Shown: positions 1 to 7,982 of the stretch, in pieces
Numbering within the stretch: position 1 is the first letter of the stretch
How the letters are laid out: the number at the start of each line of letters is the position of its first letter
From: Pseudomonadota bacterium
GTDB lineage: Bacteria > Pseudomonadota > Alphaproteobacteria > UBA828
DNA length: 37,543 nucleotides
Assembly: GCA_027624955.1 (NCBI GenBank)
Contig: JAQBTG010000039.1
Span: forward strand, 1 to 37,543
Direction: 5' to 3'
Translations under genes and position numbers: made by a program
The notes under the pieces: generated by a model
Database searches by the model: none
What the model saw: only the letters and a program-made list of their open reading frames with translations
What the model was told of the DNA's origin: nothing

Positions 1-338
1 ACCAGGTGGGCCAAATCCTCCTTTAGATCAGGCCGTAGATTGTTCCAAATTATATGACGACGGACAATCTGGAACACTTCTTGAACCACCGGGCAGAGCG
101 CCGCAACCGCGAGCTTGCCGCCGTTTGCTTTGCTTTCCTTAGCGCCGATCATTAAGGCGCGTAAGCCGACGCTCGAGATATATTCGATGGCGGTGAAATC
201 GACCACGACCGAAGCAGGCGGCGTGCTGGCAATTTCACCGGACAAGGCTGCTTGAAAAGCGGCGCTGGAATCTTGGTCGATTCGCCCCGAAGGCGCGAGA
301 ATGATTGTGCCGTCATTTTCTGAGCGTGTGATTTCCAC
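1..338 (-). CDS. STAS-domain protein (anti-sigma factor antagonist type), partial
   Basis: An open frame runs from a GTG at 338 to the window edge without a stop, giving 112 residues, which is about a whole STAS domain. The GTG sits behind an AGGGGGAG ribosome-binding site with good spacing. The core motif EYISSVGLRALM (about residues 52-63) matches the conserved STAS segment of SpoIIAA/RsbV-like anti-sigma antagonists, which carries the serine phosphorylated by an anti-sigma kinase; Ser55 and Ser56 lie there. The family switches partners by binding an anti-sigma factor or kinase in the cytoplasm. Partners such as a PP2C phosphatase or an RsbW-like kinase often lie downstream, which here is outside the window. 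Family assignment is good; the partner and the regulon are unknown. Confidence 0.8.
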   Translation of the reverse strand, partial: MEITRSENDGTIILAPSGRIDQDSSAAFQAALSGEIASTPPASVVVDFTAIEYISSVGLRALMIGAKESKANGGKLAVAALCPVVQEVFQIVRRHIIWNNLRPDLKEDLAHL

Positions 339-420
339 TGTGGCTCCCCCTATGAACTCCGGCGCGGGCGGCGCCGGAAAGTGCCCCATGATAATGCAAA
401 GTTAGCACCCGACACGCCAA

Positions 421-448
421 TATTCTTACGCCGCTGTATTCTTACGCC
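421..448. repeat. 12-bp direct repeat in divergent intergenic region
   Basis: TATTCTTACGCC occurs at 421-432 and again at 437-448, a 16-bp period. It lies in the roughly 315-bp gap between the divergently read STAS gene and the copper chaperone gene. Nothing else convincing is seen in that gap except the palindrome at 619-636. It could be a pair of protein-binding half-sites or a local duplication. Confidence 0.45.
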
Positions 449-618
449 ATATTCACGATTGCGAAATCTAGGCGCAGAAAGCGGCGGCCGAACGTCGACG
501 GCGCAGATTACCCTGCCCGCCAGGTTAGAAAAAGTGCGGTACAGCACGGTTCTTCACAATTCGTTGTTGTGCACAGGTATCGGCTGGGTTTTTTCGCCGC
601 GCCGGGCTATGGGTTCTA

Positions 619-636
619 TCACAACCCCGATTGTGA
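619..636 (+). promoter_or_regulatory. Palindrome TCACAA-N6-TTGTGA upstream of copper chaperone gene
   Basis: A perfect inverted repeat with 6-bp arms and a 6-bp spacer lies 18 bp before the start codon of the copper chaperone gene. Its position between any promoter and the ribosome-binding site (GGAGAAA at about 644-650) would suit a repressor operator. The arms do not match a copper-regulator consensus that I can name, so this is a candidate only. Confidence 0.35.
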
Positions 637-654
637 AGGACGCGGAGAAATTAC

Positions 655-1179
655 ATGCGGCTAGCCGTTGCAGCCTTGGCGATAGTGCTGTTGTTTGGAT
701 TTGCGGCGCCGGCCATCGCCGGCGGCATTCAGGTGGAGGACGCCTGGGCGCGTGCCTCGCTCGGCACCGAGCGGCCCAGCGTGGCATATATGACAATCCG
801 CAATGGCGGCCATGAAAGTGATCACCTGATCGGCGCCAAAACACCGGTGGCCAAGCGCGCGAGCGTGCATGAATCCCTGCTGCGCGATGGCGTGATGAAA
901 ATGCGCCCGGCAGAAAACATCGAAATTGCGCCGGGCAGCGCCGTTGAGCTGGAGCCGGGCGGCCTTCATCTGATGTTGAGCTTCCTACAAAAAAAGCTGG
1001 TGGAAGGAGACGCTTTTCCGCTGACGTTGACGTTTGAACATGCAGGGGACGTGCGCGTCCATGTGGTGGTGGCCGGCATGGGCGCCAAACAAGTGCCGCA
1101 ACACCCTCACGAACGTCATGACGATGACAAACATGACGCGCATGATGACCATCAGAACCACCATAACCCTCAGGAATAG
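655..1179 (+). CDS. PCuAC-type periplasmic copper(I) chaperone
   Basis: The 174-residue protein has an N-terminal signal peptide (about 1-22, ending AIA) and one PCuAC domain. The Cu(I)-binding signature H-x10-M-x21-H-x-M is fully present as His72, Met83, His105 and Met107. Known members bind Cu(I) in the periplasm and pass it to the CuA centre of cytochrome c oxidase. An extra C-terminal tail (about 148-171) is rich in His and Asp and probably holds further metal. The ATG at 655 follows GGAGAAA. The gene lies 6 bp upstream of a SCO/SenC gene, the classic partner in CuA assembly, so the two are almost certainly one operon. Confidence 0.93.
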   Translation: MRLAVAALAIVLLFGFAAPAIAGGIQVEDAWARASLGTERPSVAYMTIRNGGHESDHLIGAKTPVAKRASVHESLLRDGVMKMRPAENIEIAPGSAVELEPGGLHLMLSFLQKKLVEGDAFPLTLTFEHAGDVRVHVVVAGMGAKQVPQHPHERHDDDKHDAHDDHQNHHNPQE

Positions 1180-1185
1180 AGTGCG

Positions 1186-1776
1186 ATGATTATATGCCGC
1201 CTTGTGGCCGTGCTTGCCGTTGCTCTCATGCTAACGGGACAAGCGCCAGCGCGCGCCGCCGATATCGGCGGGCCATTTGCGCTGGTCGATCATCACGGCA
1301 ATCGCGTCACGCAAGAATCCTACGGCGACAAATATCTTTTGATTTTCTTCGGCTACACTTATTGCCCCGACGTCTGCCCGACCGAACTGCTTGTCTTCGG
1401 AGAGACACTGGATGCGCTCGGCGGCAAGGCAGCCCGTGTTCAGGCGCTGTTCATTACCGTCGATCCAGAGCGCGATACGCCGAAGATATTGGCGGAATAT
1501 CTGGCGAATTTTCATCCAGATTTGATCGGGCTGACTGGCACAGCAGCGGAAATCGCCGATGCCGCAGGCGCCTATCGGGTGTTTTTCCGCAAATCACCGA
1601 CCGAGGATGAAGAGGACGAGGAAGCGCCTAGCACCGGCGCGGATGCCTATCTCGTCGATCACACGTCGATCGTCTATTTGATGGACCCAGATGGAGAATT
1701 TGTCCGCCATTTTGTTTTTGGCCAAGGCGGGGAAACTTTGGCAGGCGAGATCGAGAAGATTTTGGACGCGGATTAA
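1186..1776 (+). CDS. SCO1/SenC-family copper-binding protein
   Basis: This 196-residue thioredoxin-fold protein of the SCO1/SenC/PrrC family helps load copper into the CuA site of cytochrome oxidase. Residues 1-25 form a signal sequence or membrane anchor. The redox/copper motif CPDVCP gives Cys60 and Cys64, and the distal conserved histidine is His159 (VDHTS), so all three copper ligands are present. An acidic insert (about 140-147, EDEEDEE) precedes that histidine. It follows the PCuAC gene by 6 bp. Its stop codon overlaps by 4 bp the stop of the convergent cyclase-like gene, so there is no room for a terminator between them. Confidence 0.93.
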   Translation: MIICRLVAVLAVALMLTGQAPARAADIGGPFALVDHHGNRVTQESYGDKYLLIFFGYTYCPDVCPTELLVFGETLDALGGKAARVQALFITVDPERDTPKILAEYLANFHPDLIGLTGTAAEIADAAGAYRVFFRKSPTEDEEDEEAPSTGADAYLVDHTSIVYLMDPDGEFVRHFVFGQGGETLAGEIEKILDAD

Positions 1777-3659
1777 GCTGGGAACCCAGCTTTTTCCATG
1801 CCTTCGGCATAATGCGCTCGGTCTTCCTCACGCTCCAGATTTTTGCTCTTCATGTGCATCGAGATGGTGAAATCCGGATAGCGCGCGAGAAAGAGCTTGG
1901 CTGTGGCTTCGGCTTTTTGGGTCTGACCGGCCTGCGCGTAGCTCATTGCCAAGAGCCGTTGTGCAAATGACAACCCCTCGACGTCCTGTAATATCTCGAG
2001 CGCCTCGTCATAGCGTTTGTCGGCATAGAGCGCACTGCCGTAAACAGCTTTGTGCCAATTGGTGTTACGGGTGCTGAGACCACGCGCGCGCTCAATCAAT
2101 TTGAGGGCTTCGGCGATTTCACCTTGGCCGAGTTTGACGTCGGCCAGAAACATATAGGTGTCAATATCGTTAGGATTTAGCGCGATCGCACGATTCATCG
2201 AGACGATGGATTGTTTGGCGTCGCCGCGCGCGCGCTGCACATTGCCTTGAATTAGCCAGGCAGAATGGGAGGCCGGGTTCACCTTCACCGCCTTTGCCGC
2301 ATATTCCTGCGCCTTATCCAACGCTTTCTCCGGCGCGTCGCCCCAATTTTCGAATTTCTCTATCAAATAGGTCCAGGCGAGACCGGAATAGGCGCGGGCA
2401 TAATCCGGATCCAACTCGATAGCTTGCTCGTAAAGCCGGCGCGCCTCGACATTGTCGACCTCGTTGAGTTTTGCCCATTTCTCGCGCGCGCTCAGAACCG
2501 CATCATAAGCCTGGAGATTTTCACTGCGCTCGGAATTGCGCACGCGCTTACGCTCGCTTTCCTCCAGGGTGGGCGCAAGCATCGCCACGATGCGCTGGGT
2601 GACTTCATCCTGGACGGCGAAGAGATCGTCCATGTCGCGGTCGTAGCGCTCGGCCCAGAGATGCTTGTCGCTGGCGGCTTCGATCAACTGCGCGGTGATG
2701 CGCACCCGATTGCCAGCCTTACGCACGCTGCCTTCCAACACATAGCGCACACCCAGCTCTTCACCGACTTGGCGCATATTGGTGGCCTTGCCTTTGTAGG
2801 TGAAGCTGGAATTGCGCGCGACCACGCGGAGTTCCTGAAAGCGCGAGAGTTCGGTGATCAAATCCTCGGCCAGGCCATCGGCGAAATAATCCTGCTCCGG
2901 GTCGCCGCCCATATTCTCGAACGGCAGCACCGCGATGGAGGGCAGCTGGGTCGGCACGCGTTCGCGCGGCGCCACCGGCACAGCTTCCGGCTCTTCCGAT
3001 CCTTCCGCCGCCGCGGTGATAAGAGTATAAACCGGCACGGGCTTGGCGATATTCTTGACCGTTTTCTCGCCTTCAAAACGGAATTTTCCTGCGAATTTGC
3101 CTTCGACATGTTGGTGGACGGCGGCGGACAGCGCGATGCCGCCCGGCGCCGCCAAGCTCTCCAGGCGCGCCGCGACATTAATTCCGTCGCCGAGCAGATT
3201 ATCGCCATCTACCAGAACGTCGCCGAGATGAACGCCGATGCGAAACTGCATCCGCCGTTCGGGCGGCAAATCACCGTTCCGCGCCAAGACCTCGACCTGT
3301 ATCTTGTCGGCGCAGCGCACCGCCTCGACCGGGCTGGAGAATTCGGCGACGATGCTGTCGCCGGCGGTATTGAAAATCCGCCCGTCATGGGCAGCGACCA
3401 AGCGGTCAAAGACGCCGCGATAGACGCCGAGCGTACCTGCGGTAGCCTCTTCATCTTCGCCCATAAGCCGGCTGTATCCGACCACATCGGCAGCCAGAAT
3501 CGTCGCCAGTTTTCGCTTTATCTGCAATTTTTGGTCCACAGGCTGGTTCAGGGGCTGGTTCAGGGGCTGGTTCAGGGGCTGTTTTAGCGGCTGGTTAACG
3601 GTCTGATCCACTGTCTGATCCGAGGGCGCGGGACATCGTCTTGTAGGGCTATCTAGCAT
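1773..3659 (-). CDS. Class III adenylate/guanylate cyclase-like protein with TolB-like domain and TPRs
   Basis: The 628-residue protein has, in order: a repetitive N-terminus (about 15-43, QPLN repeats), a class III nucleotide cyclase domain (about 49-215), a TolB/FlgO-like segment starting SIAVLPFENM (about 241-360), and TPR helices to the end. Metal-binding aspartates are Asp58 (AADVVGYS) and Asp101 (AGDS); Asn161 and Arg165 (NVAARLE) fit the transition-state residues. The usual purine-selecting lysine two residues before Gly-Asp is Asn97 (NTAGDS), as in a large alphaproteobacterial subfamily, so activity and substrate are uncertain. No transmembrane segment is obvious. The ATG at 3659 has an in-frame stop upstream but no clear ribosome-binding site. 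Confidence 0.88.
   Translation of the reverse strand: MLDSPTRRCPAPSDQTVDQTVNQPLKQPLNQPLNQPLNQPVDQKLQIKRKLATILAADVVGYSRLMGEDEEATAGTLGVYRGVFDRLVAAHDGRIFNTAGDSIVAEFSSPVEAVRCADKIQVEVLARNGDLPPERRMQFRIGVHLGDVLVDGDNLLGDGINVAARLESLAAPGGIALSAAVHQHVEGKFAGKFRFEGEKTVKNIAKPVPVYTLITAAAEGSEEPEAVPVAPRERVPTQLPSIAVLPFENMGGDPEQDYFADGLAEDLITELSRFQELRVVARNSSFTYKGKATNMRQVGEELGVRYVLEGSVRKAGNRVRITAQLIEAASDKHLWAERYDRDMDDLFAVQDEVTQRIVAMLAPTLEESERKRVRNSERSENLQAYDAVLSAREKWAKLNEVDNVEARRLYEQAIELDPDYARAYSGLAWTYLIEKFENWGDAPEKALDKAQEYAAKAVKVNPASHSAWLIQGNVQRARGDAKQSIVSMNRAIALNPNDIDTYMFLADVKLGQGEIAEALKLIERARGLSTRNTNWHKAVYGSALYADKRYDEALEILQDVEGLSFAQRLLAMSYAQAGQTQKAEATAKLFLARYPDFTISMHMKSKNLEREEDRAHYAEGMEKAGFPA
3541..3624 (-). 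repeat. 12-bp tandem repeat coding for QPLN units
   Basis: GGCTGGTTCAGG is repeated exactly three times (3541-3576), followed by degenerate units to about 3624. The period is 12 bp, so the frame is kept and each unit adds four residues (Gln-Pro-Leu-Asn) to the N-terminus of the cyclase-like protein. Copy number is likely to vary between strains by slippage. Confidence 0.9.
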
Positions 3660-3792
3660 ATGGGCTTAAAGCCCGCGCATTAAAGACGTTACGCTCATTG
3701 CGCACGAAATGGTGAGAAATGAGGGCAATTCCCGGCTGAGTGGCGAAAATCCTTGGAAACGCAGGGATTTGAGAGAAAGAACAAGAAGAAAA

Positions 3793-3869
3793 TGGCGCGC
3801 CCGAGAAGATTCGAACTCCTGACCCCCAGATTCGTAGTCTGGTGCTCTATCCAGCTGAGCTACGGGCGC
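3793..3869 (-). tRNA. tRNA-Arg (anticodon ACG)
   Basis: A 77-nt cloverleaf reads on the minus strand. The acceptor stem is GCGCCCG paired with CGGGCGC, followed by discriminator G and an encoded CCA (3793-3795). The D arm is GCTC/GAGC. The anticodon stem CCAGA/TCTGG encloses a loop with ACG at 3833-3835. The T arm is AGGAG/CTTCT with TTCGAAT in the loop. The ACG anticodon (normally edited to ICG by TadA) reads CGU, CGC and CGA arginine codons. Confidence 0.97.
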
Positions 3870-3883
3870 GCGAAAGCCGGCGG

Positions 3884-3912
3884 ACATTACTCAAATCGCC
3901 GAAGCCCTGCAA
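3884..3912 (-). promoter_or_regulatory. Putative sigma70 promoter of tRNA-Arg
   Basis: On the minus strand TTGCAG and TAATGT are separated by 17 bp, ending 14 bp before the mature tRNA 5' end. The spacing and position fit a housekeeping promoter for the tRNA gene. No other promoter-like pair stands out nearby. Confidence 0.5.
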
Positions 3913-4030
3913 GGGGCGGGCGAAAAGCGGCGGCCGCCGCGGCGGCGGAAGCGCTTGGCGACGCCTGCCAAAGCCCTTGCCGCGACCGGGTGGTGCGCCG
4001 GAAGCCCTTGGCATAAGTGGGAAAACCTGC

Positions 4031-4059
4031 TTGTGAGCGGCTCATCATGCGGTTACTAT
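4031..4059 (+). promoter_or_regulatory. Possible sigma70 promoter of lipoprotein-ggt operon
   Basis: TTGTGA and TACTAT are separated by 17 bp, each matching four of six consensus bases. It lies in the roughly 345-bp gap between the tRNA promoter side and the lipoprotein gene and would give a leader of about 150 nt. The rest of that gap is GC-rich and shows no gene I can support. Matches of this quality can arise by chance. Confidence 0.35.
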
Positions 4060-4214
4060 CGCCAGTCTTTGAAGAACGAATCGCTGCGCCATGACCTTGG
4101 GGCAGGTGGGATATCTAAAACCCACCTCTCGGCTCGCGCCAGAAACGGTACGCGGCGACAAGATCAAATGACAATATTTGGCGATTCGCGGGAATAGAGA
4201 GTGGGTGGTTTCTG

Positions 4215-5393
4215 GTGGTAGCGCCTTTTAGGGGACTTATCCTTGTCTCGGCGGTCGCATTTTTTATTGCAGGCTGTTCTTTTACCGAGGATGCATTGTG
4301 GCCGTCTCTGACCGGGGAATCACCGGCAGGTTCTGGTGAGCAGATCGTCATCGCGGCGTCGCAAGAAGAAATGCGCGACCAGGCGGTGTATGGCGATTCA
4401 TCGTCGGCGGGCGGCACACGTCCGATTTCCCAGGTTTCCTATGAACCTGAACGCGCGCTCAATGCGAGCTCGCCGACCGGAACATTCGTCGGCGCCAAGG
4501 TTGCGCAGCAGCGCTCCGAACTCGAAAATCTCAAATCCTCGGTCAACAGCCGGCGCATTCAATTCGAACAAGTCCGCAATACCGCGCGGCAAAATTCGCA
4601 AGGCTATTTCGCGACAATTGCCGCCGTCACGGCGCGTTTGCGCATCGGCACCACGCCGGGCAACCCGGTGCTGGTCAGCCAGTGGAACGCGGCGCAGAGC
4701 GAGCTTGACCGTATCCTCACCGACATTGCCGCGCTGAACACACTCGGCAATCAGGTCGCCGCCGATTCGGCAATGTCGAGCTATCTGCTCGATTCTGTAC
4801 GCGCCACCTATGGCCTGCAGGGCGCGGTCGATGAAGATCATCGCCAGCTGTCGCTGATCGAGGACGAGGTCAACCGCAATGTGGTGCTGATCGATCGCCT
4901 GTTGGGCATGCTGCGCGAAACCATCGGGCGCTACACGAATTATGTGAATTCCGAGCGCCACAACCTCAGCACCTTGGCGCTGGCGATCAAAAATGGTGAA
5001 TATCTCGGCCCGAGCCTGTCCAACCGCAACGAGGATTATTCGAACGGACCTGTGCGGACCGCCGCTGTCGAGCCGCAAAGCCTGGTCGAAGAGCGCCGCC
5101 CGCTGGTGGTGATCCGCTTTGATCGTACCAATGTGGAATTTAGGCAGGCGCTTTATGCTGCCATTTCGACCGCCCTCGAGCGCCGCCCGCAAAGCACTTT
5201 CGACCTTGTCGCGGTGGCGCCCAATTTAGGTAGCCCGGCCGATGTGGCGTTGGCCACCAATGCCTCCAAGCGCCATGCGGAAACTGTGCTTCAAGCGCTT
5301 GGCGAAATGGGACTGCCGAGCAACCGGGTGACACTCTCTTCGACCACCAGCCCGGGCGTGCAGACCAACGAAGTTCATATCTACGTCCGTTAA
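4215..5393 (+). CDS. Lipoprotein with coiled-coil region and OmpA-like C-terminal domain
   Basis: The 392-residue protein begins at a GTG behind a weak GAGAGTGGG. A hydrophobic leader ends in a lipobox IAGC (Cys21), so it is probably a lipid-anchored envelope protein. The middle (about 95-240) is helical and Gln/Asn/Arg-rich, likely coiled coil. The last 100 residues resemble a degenerate OmpA-like fold: a beta-strand VVIRFDR, a helix with ASKRHAETVLQALGEMG, an arginine at the peptidoglycan-contact position (NRVTLSS) and a terminal strand NEVHIYVR. A role in anchoring outer membrane to wall is inferred. The gene is immediately followed by ggt with no spacer. Confidence 0.75.
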   Translation: MVAPFRGLILVSAVAFFIAGCSFTEDALWPSLTGESPAGSGEQIVIAASQEEMRDQAVYGDSSSAGGTRPISQVSYEPERALNASSPTGTFVGAKVAQQRSELENLKSSVNSRRIQFEQVRNTARQNSQGYFATIAAVTARLRIGTTPGNPVLVSQWNAAQSELDRILTDIAALNTLGNQVAADSAMSSYLLDSVRATYGLQGAVDEDHRQLSLIEDEVNRNVVLIDRLLGMLRETIGRYTNYVNSERHNLSTLALAIKNGEYLGPSLSNRNEDYSNGPVRTAAVEPQSLVEERRPLVVIRFDRTNVEFRQALYAAISTALERRPQSTFDLVAVAPNLGSPADVALATNASKRHAETVLQALGEMGLPSNRVTLSSTTSPGVQTNEVHIYVR

Positions 5394-7154
5394 GTGGCGC
5401 GTATGACGGCACACCGCACGCCACGGTGTCCACGTGCCAGCATGGCTGGTCTCGTTCTTGCGCTTTGTGCGGCGCTTGCCTGTTTCTCACCAAATGACAA
5501 ATCGGCCCTAGCCGCCGAGCCAATGGCGCCGGTACATGCGGCAAAGGCCATGATTGCTGCGGCGAACCCGCATGCCGCGCGCGCTGGCCAGGAAATTCTA
5601 AGCGCAGGCGGCTCAGCCATCGACGCCGCCATCGCGGCGCAGATGGTGCTGGGGTTGGTCGAGCCGCAATCATCCGGCATCGGCGGCGGCGGCTTCTTGC
5701 TGCATTTCAACGCCACCTCGGGCGCCATCGAAAGTTTCGACGGACGCGAAACCGCGCCGGCATCGGCCGATGGAGATTTATTCCGCAAAGAAAATGGCGA
5801 ACTGATGAGCTGGCCCGAGGCCGCCTCGGGCGGGCTTTCAGTCGGCGTACCCGGCTTGTTGCGCATGCTGGAGTTGGCGCACCGCATGCATGGCCGGTTG
5901 CCCTGGTCGCGTCTGTTCGAGCCCGCAATAAAATTGGCCGAGCACGGCTTTGTCGTCTCTCCGCGCATGGCGGAATCGATTGCCGGCAATGCCGATCTCG
6001 CGGATTTTCCTGCCGCACGGGTCTATTTCTTCGACGGCGACACGCCGCTCGAGGCCGGTACCTTACTGCTCAATCCGGCCTATGCGGCAACGCTCCGCAC
6101 CGTCGCGGCGGGCGGCGCCGACGCTTTCTATCACGGCGACATCGCCGCCGACATTGCTGCCGCCGTACAGGGTGCGGTGCGCAATCCGGGTTCTTTGACG
6201 GTGGCTGACATGGAAGCCTACGAGGCGCGCCAGCGCCCGCCGGTGTGTGACGCCTACCGCATATATGCGGTGTGCGGTATGGGGCCGCCGAGTTCGGGCG
6301 GGCTGACGACGTTGCAGATTTTGGGCTTGATCGAGGGTTTCGATATTGCCGGTGCGGGCGCGAATTCGCTTTCCGCCGTGCATATTATTGCCGAGGCCAG
6401 CCGCCTCGCCTTCGCCGACCGCGCGCTGTTCATGGCCGACAGCGATTTCGTCAACGTGCCCGTGGCGGGCCTGTTGAATCGAAGCTATATCGCCGAACGC
6501 GCCGCGCTCATCCGCCTCGACAAATCGATGGGCGAAGCTGTGGCCGGTGCGCCGCCCGGTTCCGACCGGCGCGCCTTCGCCATGCAGGAGGCCGAGCACG
6601 GCCTATCGACGAGCCATTTGGCGGTGATCGACGCAACCGGAAACACGGTTTCGTTCACCACCAGTATCGAGCGCGGCTTCGGCTCCCGCCTGATGGTGCG
6701 CGGTTTCCTGTTGAACAATCAATTGACCGATTTCTCCTTCGAGGCCGAGCGCAACGGCAAGCCGGTCGCCAACCGCGTGGAAGGCGGCAAACGTCCCCGT
6801 TCATCCATGGCGCCGGCGCTGGTGTTCGGCAATGATGGTCAGATATTGCTCACTATCGGCTCGCCCGGCGGCTCCCGCATTATCGGCTATGTGACGCTGG
6901 CGCTGGTCGCCGCGCTCGATTGGCAGATGGACCCGCAGGCCGCCGTCACGCTCCCGCATTTCCTCAACCGCAATGGCGCGACCGAGCTGGAGGCGGGCAC
7001 GGAGCTGGAGGCGCTAGCGCCGGAGCTAGAGGCGCTTGGTCACGAAGTCAAAATCCAGGCCCTCACGAGCGGGCTGCATGCAATTCGCGCCAGCGTGGAT
7101 GGCCTGGAAGGTGGCGCCGACCCGCGCCGCGAAGGTCTCGCTCTCGGACAGTAA
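5394..7154 (+). CDS. ggt: Gamma-glutamyltransferase (glutathione hydrolase)
   Basis: The 586-residue protein is an N-terminal nucleophile hydrolase that cleaves the gamma-glutamyl bond of glutathione, made as a proenzyme that cuts itself into two subunits. The self-cleavage site and catalytic threonine is Thr406 (LSTSHLAVID, the equivalent of the family TTHxSVVD). The substrate-binding arginine is Arg118 (DGRETAP), and the oxyanion-region motif SPGGSR is present near the C-terminus. Residues about 17-41 form a signal peptide, so it should act in the periplasm. The GTG at 5394 directly abuts the lipoprotein stop; an ATG at 5403, or the ATG at 5442 just before the hydrophobic stretch, are alternatives. 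A GST-like gene follows, suggesting a glutathione theme. Confidence 0.95.
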   Translation: MARMTAHRTPRCPRASMAGLVLALCAALACFSPNDKSALAAEPMAPVHAAKAMIAAANPHAARAGQEILSAGGSAIDAAIAAQMVLGLVEPQSSGIGGGGFLLHFNATSGAIESFDGRETAPASADGDLFRKENGELMSWPEAASGGLSVGVPGLLRMLELAHRMHGRLPWSRLFEPAIKLAEHGFVVSPRMAESIAGNADLADFPAARVYFFDGDTPLEAGTLLLNPAYAATLRTVAAGGADAFYHGDIAADIAAAVQGAVRNPGSLTVADMEAYEARQRPPVCDAYRIYAVCGMGPPSSGGLTTLQILGLIEGFDIAGAGANSLSAVHIIAEASRLAFADRALFMADSDFVNVPVAGLLNRSYIAERAALIRLDKSMGEAVAGAPPGSDRRAFAMQEAEHGLSTSHLAVIDATGNTVSFTTSIERGFGSRLMVRGFLLNNQLTDFSFEAERNGKPVANRVEGGKRPRSSMAPALVFGNDGQILLTIGSPGGSRIIGYVTLALVAALDWQMDPQAAVTLPHFLNRNGATELEAGTELEALAPELEALGHEVKIQALTSGLHAIRASVDGLEGGADPRREGLALGQ

Positions 7155-7201
7155 ATGCGCCGCAAGCGCAGGCAAGGGCAGGCAACCGGAGAGAAAATTC
7201 G

Positions 7202-7840
7202 ATGAAGCTATATGACTGGAAGGGCGCGCCGAACCCCCGCCGCGTGCTTATTTTCCTCAAGGAAAAAGGCATCGAGATGCCGGTAATCGACGTTGGCGCG
7301 GCCGAGGGCGCACGGCTGTCCGACGATTTCCTGTCGAACGACGACCACCGCCTGGTACCGACCTTGGAACTCGATGACGGCACGCGCATCGGCGAAGCGA
7401 TGGCGATATGCCGCTATCTGGAATCGCTCCACCCGGACTTGCCGCTGATGGGCGCCGACGCCGTAGACACTGCCCGAATCGACATGTGGGAGCGCCGCGC
7501 CGATGCCGAGGGGATCGGCGCGGCGAGCGAGCTGTTCCGCAATTCGCATCGGGCGTTCGCCGGGCGTGGATTGCCTGGCCGGGCCGAGCGCATCGAACAA
7601 ATTCCTGAGTTGATTGAGCGCGGCCGGGCCCGCATGACCTGGTTTTTCGACAAATTTGATGCGCAGATCGGCGGCAATCCATTCATCGCCGGCGCGAATT
7701 TTACCGTCGCCGACATTACCGCTTTCTGCGCCACCGATTTCGCCCGGAAGGTCTGCAAGGTACAGATTCCCGAATCATGCAAAAATTTCACTAGGTGGTT
7801 CAAAGCAGTCTCAGAACGCCCCAGCGTCGCACGTCAGTGA
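7202..7840 (+). CDS. Glutathione S-transferase family protein
   Basis: The 212-residue protein has an N-terminal thioredoxin-like domain (MKLYDWKGAPNPRRV...) with the cis-proline VPTLEL (about 53-58) and the glutathione gamma-glutamyl contact region (about 62-69, GTRIGEAM), where the usual Glu-Ser pair is Glu-Ala. The C-terminal all-helical GST domain contains the N-capping-box-like GANFTVADITAFCATDF. The ATG at 7202 follows GGAGAG. It lies 47 bp after ggt and may be co-transcribed. The substrate is unknown; the family covers detoxification and isomerase-type roles. Confidence 0.88.
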   Translation: MKLYDWKGAPNPRRVLIFLKEKGIEMPVIDVGAAEGARLSDDFLSNDDHRLVPTLELDDGTRIGEAMAICRYLESLHPDLPLMGADAVDTARIDMWERRADAEGIGAASELFRNSHRAFAGRGLPGRAERIEQIPELIERGRARMTWFFDKFDAQIGGNPFIAGANFTVADITAFCATDFARKVCKVQIPESCKNFTRWFKAVSERPSVARQ

Positions 7841-7982
7841 TAAATCCCTCTTCCTAAGGGACGAAGGGGCGACCCAAGCGCGAAGCGTTGTCTTTGTTTG
7901 CTCCCGCAAGCGCCGGGCGGTCACGCTTGCCGAAATGCGCTAGGCATTCCGGTTAGAGGTGCCCTCTTTGTTGGCTTCGGTA

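Noticed and set aside
381-844. Overlapping open frames on both strands before and over the copper chaperone start
   Set aside because: No ribosome-binding sites or protein-like composition; they overlap a gene with a complete metal-binding signature.
2265-3587. Plus-strand open frame of 440 codons
   Set aside because: It is antisense to the cyclase-like gene, whose domains are unmistakable; the frame is a by-product of GC-rich codon use.
3666-3887. Minus-strand open frame of 73 codons containing VAQLDRAPDYESGGQEFESS
   Set aside because: It is the translation of the tRNA-Arg gene itself, a well-known false protein.
7841-7982. Terminator or small gene between the GST gene and the small membrane protein gene
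   Set aside because: Only weak inverted repeats such as CCCT/AGGG are seen, with no clear stem plus T run and no frame with a ribosome-binding site.
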